Assembly: GCA_964538355.1 (NCBI GenBank)
Contig: CAZIFC010000005.1
Span: 1 to 64,000 of the forward strand
Length of the DNA stretch: 64,000 nt
Direction of reading: 5' to 3'
From: Bilophila sp964538355
GTDB taxonomy: Bacteria; Desulfobacterota; Desulfovibrionia; Desulfovibrionales; Desulfovibrionaceae
How positions within the stretch are numbered: the stretch's first letter is position 1; every line of letters begins with the position of its first letter. Shown one piece after another: positions 63,204-64,000 of the stretch. The position numbers and the translations under genes were made by a program. The notes beneath the pieces are model-generated. The model was not told the origin of the DNA. It searched no databases and worked only from the letters and a program-made list of their open reading frames with translations.

Positions 63204-64000
63204 TTATTTGTCTTTTTTACAGAGGGTTTTCATGAAGCCAAAGAGGAAGTCCAACACCTCCTCATCCTGACAACATTCGATAAGCCGTTGCCGGAAATCT
63301 TTCTGGGTCTCTCCCTCTTTTGCACATTCAAAGGCCAGTGGCATCACATAGGCGTCCTTCACCACATCGGCAAGGTCGAACACCAGTGCGCCTCTCCTGG
63401 TCTTTCCATGCAAAATCGGCATGGCAAAGCTGATGCCGAGGCCGCACAACGTGACCGCCGCATAGCCGTATGCAATATAGTTTCCGTGATCCAGCAGGCC
63501 ATTGCATACATCCGCCAGAGAGGAGGAACGCCTTGCCCCCTCCTCCCGGGTAAACGGAAAGCCATGCCGTTGCGCCAGCTCCGCATAAAGCCGCTTGGCC
63601 CAACGCGCTTCTGCCAAAAGCAACGCCTGTGTATCTTCCGCCGCATCGAGTTCCCGGCAAAAGCCTTCCAGCGAAAATTCGGGAATATGCGCTCCAACAC
63701 TTTGCAAATACCTGTTTTTCCGCCAGCAATCTGCCGCCGTATGAACCCGCTGGCGAAGAAAATGCCGGGCCGTCTCCAGCCGCCGGGCCGGATCGAACCA
63801 GCGTTCCGCCCATGCCTGCATATATTCCGTTGGGCGGTACTCGCTTTGGGGCGTCATAAAAGCCACGTCGCACACCCCGAAGAGCGGAGAACCTCCACTG
63901 CCACAGAAGCCGACCATAACATTGGATGCCGCCATCCGGCGCATGGCGGCATCCGTAATTGACGTTCCTTTTCCCAGCAGCAGAAAGGCCGTATTCCTTT
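63204..64000 (-). CDS. cas1: Type I-F CRISPR-associated endonuclease Cas1, C-terminal part
   Basis: The integrase that inserts new spacers, about 265 residues visible. The frame is open to the window edge and the N-terminus lies outside; I-F Cas1 is usually about 320 residues. Family segments are FLLLGKGTSITDAAMRRM, GFCGSGGSPLF and the very characteristic TPQSEYRPTEYMQAWAERWF. The metal-binding residues can be placed: Glu in LLLAEARWAKRLY, His in LHGKTRRGALVFD and Asp in LADVVKDA. Its 3' end points to the array, with only the leader between, and no cas2-3 follows it. Confidence 0.93.
   Translation of the reverse strand, partial: RNTAFLLLGKGTSITDAAMRRMAASNVMVGFCGSGGSPLFGVCDVAFMTPQSEYRPTEYMQAWAERWFDPARRLETARHFLRQRVHTAADCWRKNRYLQSVGAHIPEFSLEGFCRELDAAEDTQALLLAEARWAKRLYAELAQRHGFPFTREEGARRSSSLADVCNGLLDHGNYIAYGYAAVTLCGLGISFAMPILHGKTRRGALVFDLADVVKDAYVMPLAFECAKEGETQKDFRQRLIECCQDEEVLDFLFGFMKTLCKKDK

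Overview
The window is a contiguous, gene-dense, GC-rich bacterial chromosome segment. It codes for Gram-negative envelope genes (lptE, lolA, rfaE2, a lipoprotein MltA) and housekeeping genes. An ATP synthase operon with a duplicated b-type subunit but no a/c subunits, a FmdE-type molybdopterin-binding fusion protein, a diaminopimelate dehydrogenase and sigma54-style regulation together suggest a Desulfovibrionaceae-like sulfate- or sulfite-reducing deltaproteobacterium. That placement is inferred from gene content; no rRNA or species marker lies in the window.

Region by region. 1-6077 (+): 3' end of leuS, then lptE, holA, radC and lon. 6484-7920 (-): mgtE. 8226-11927 (+): nadC-nadA-nadB, the complete de novo NAD branch from aspartate. 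12179-17498 (+): an SNF-type symporter, an SGNH esterase, a YbaK editing protein, tyrS, an M50 protease and rfaE2. 17669-20717: a Fur-family regulator divergent from znuABC, with a near-perfect palindrome over the promoter. 20845-25686 (-): an MBOAT acyltransferase with a two-domain SGNH/esterase partner, and mltA. 25853-25927: tRNA-Gly. 26315-27787 (-): ddh and an AlaX-like editing protein. 27912-30254 (+): dprA and a Xer recombinase. 30361-31014 (-): engB. 31209-37060 (+): efp, ftsK (apparently with an AUU start), lolA and a FmdE-MoeA fusion. 37149-40225 (-): aspA and an amino-acid permease preceded by a sigma54 promoter with three upstream palindromes. 40954-42481 (+): arsR-arsP. 42700-48522 (-): atpF'-F-H-A-G-D-C. 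48784-54548 (-): mreB-mreC-mreD-mrdA-rodA, the rod-shape module. 54878-55771 (+): a YhcC-like radical SAM protein. 55928-57183 (-): a DapF-like racemase and a VOC protein. 57489-62558 (+): yicC, gmk, pyrF, recJ and a periplasmic cyclophilin. 62669-64000: tRNA-Phe, a five-repeat type I-F CRISPR array and the 3' part of cas1, running off the window.

Several genes form working units: NAD synthesis, zinc uptake with its own regulator, the F1 plus stator part of ATP synthase, the elongasome, an envelope O-acylation pair, and organoarsenical resistance. A family of purine/pyrimidine hairpin repeats sits just after stop codons (lon, mgtE, the SNF symporter) or in gaps (nadA-nadB, pyrF-recJ). The most interesting items are the I-F CRISPR locus with cas1 pointing into the array beside a tRNA, the sigma54/palindrome control region, the SGNH-esterase fusion, the AUU start of ftsK and the hairpin repeat family.
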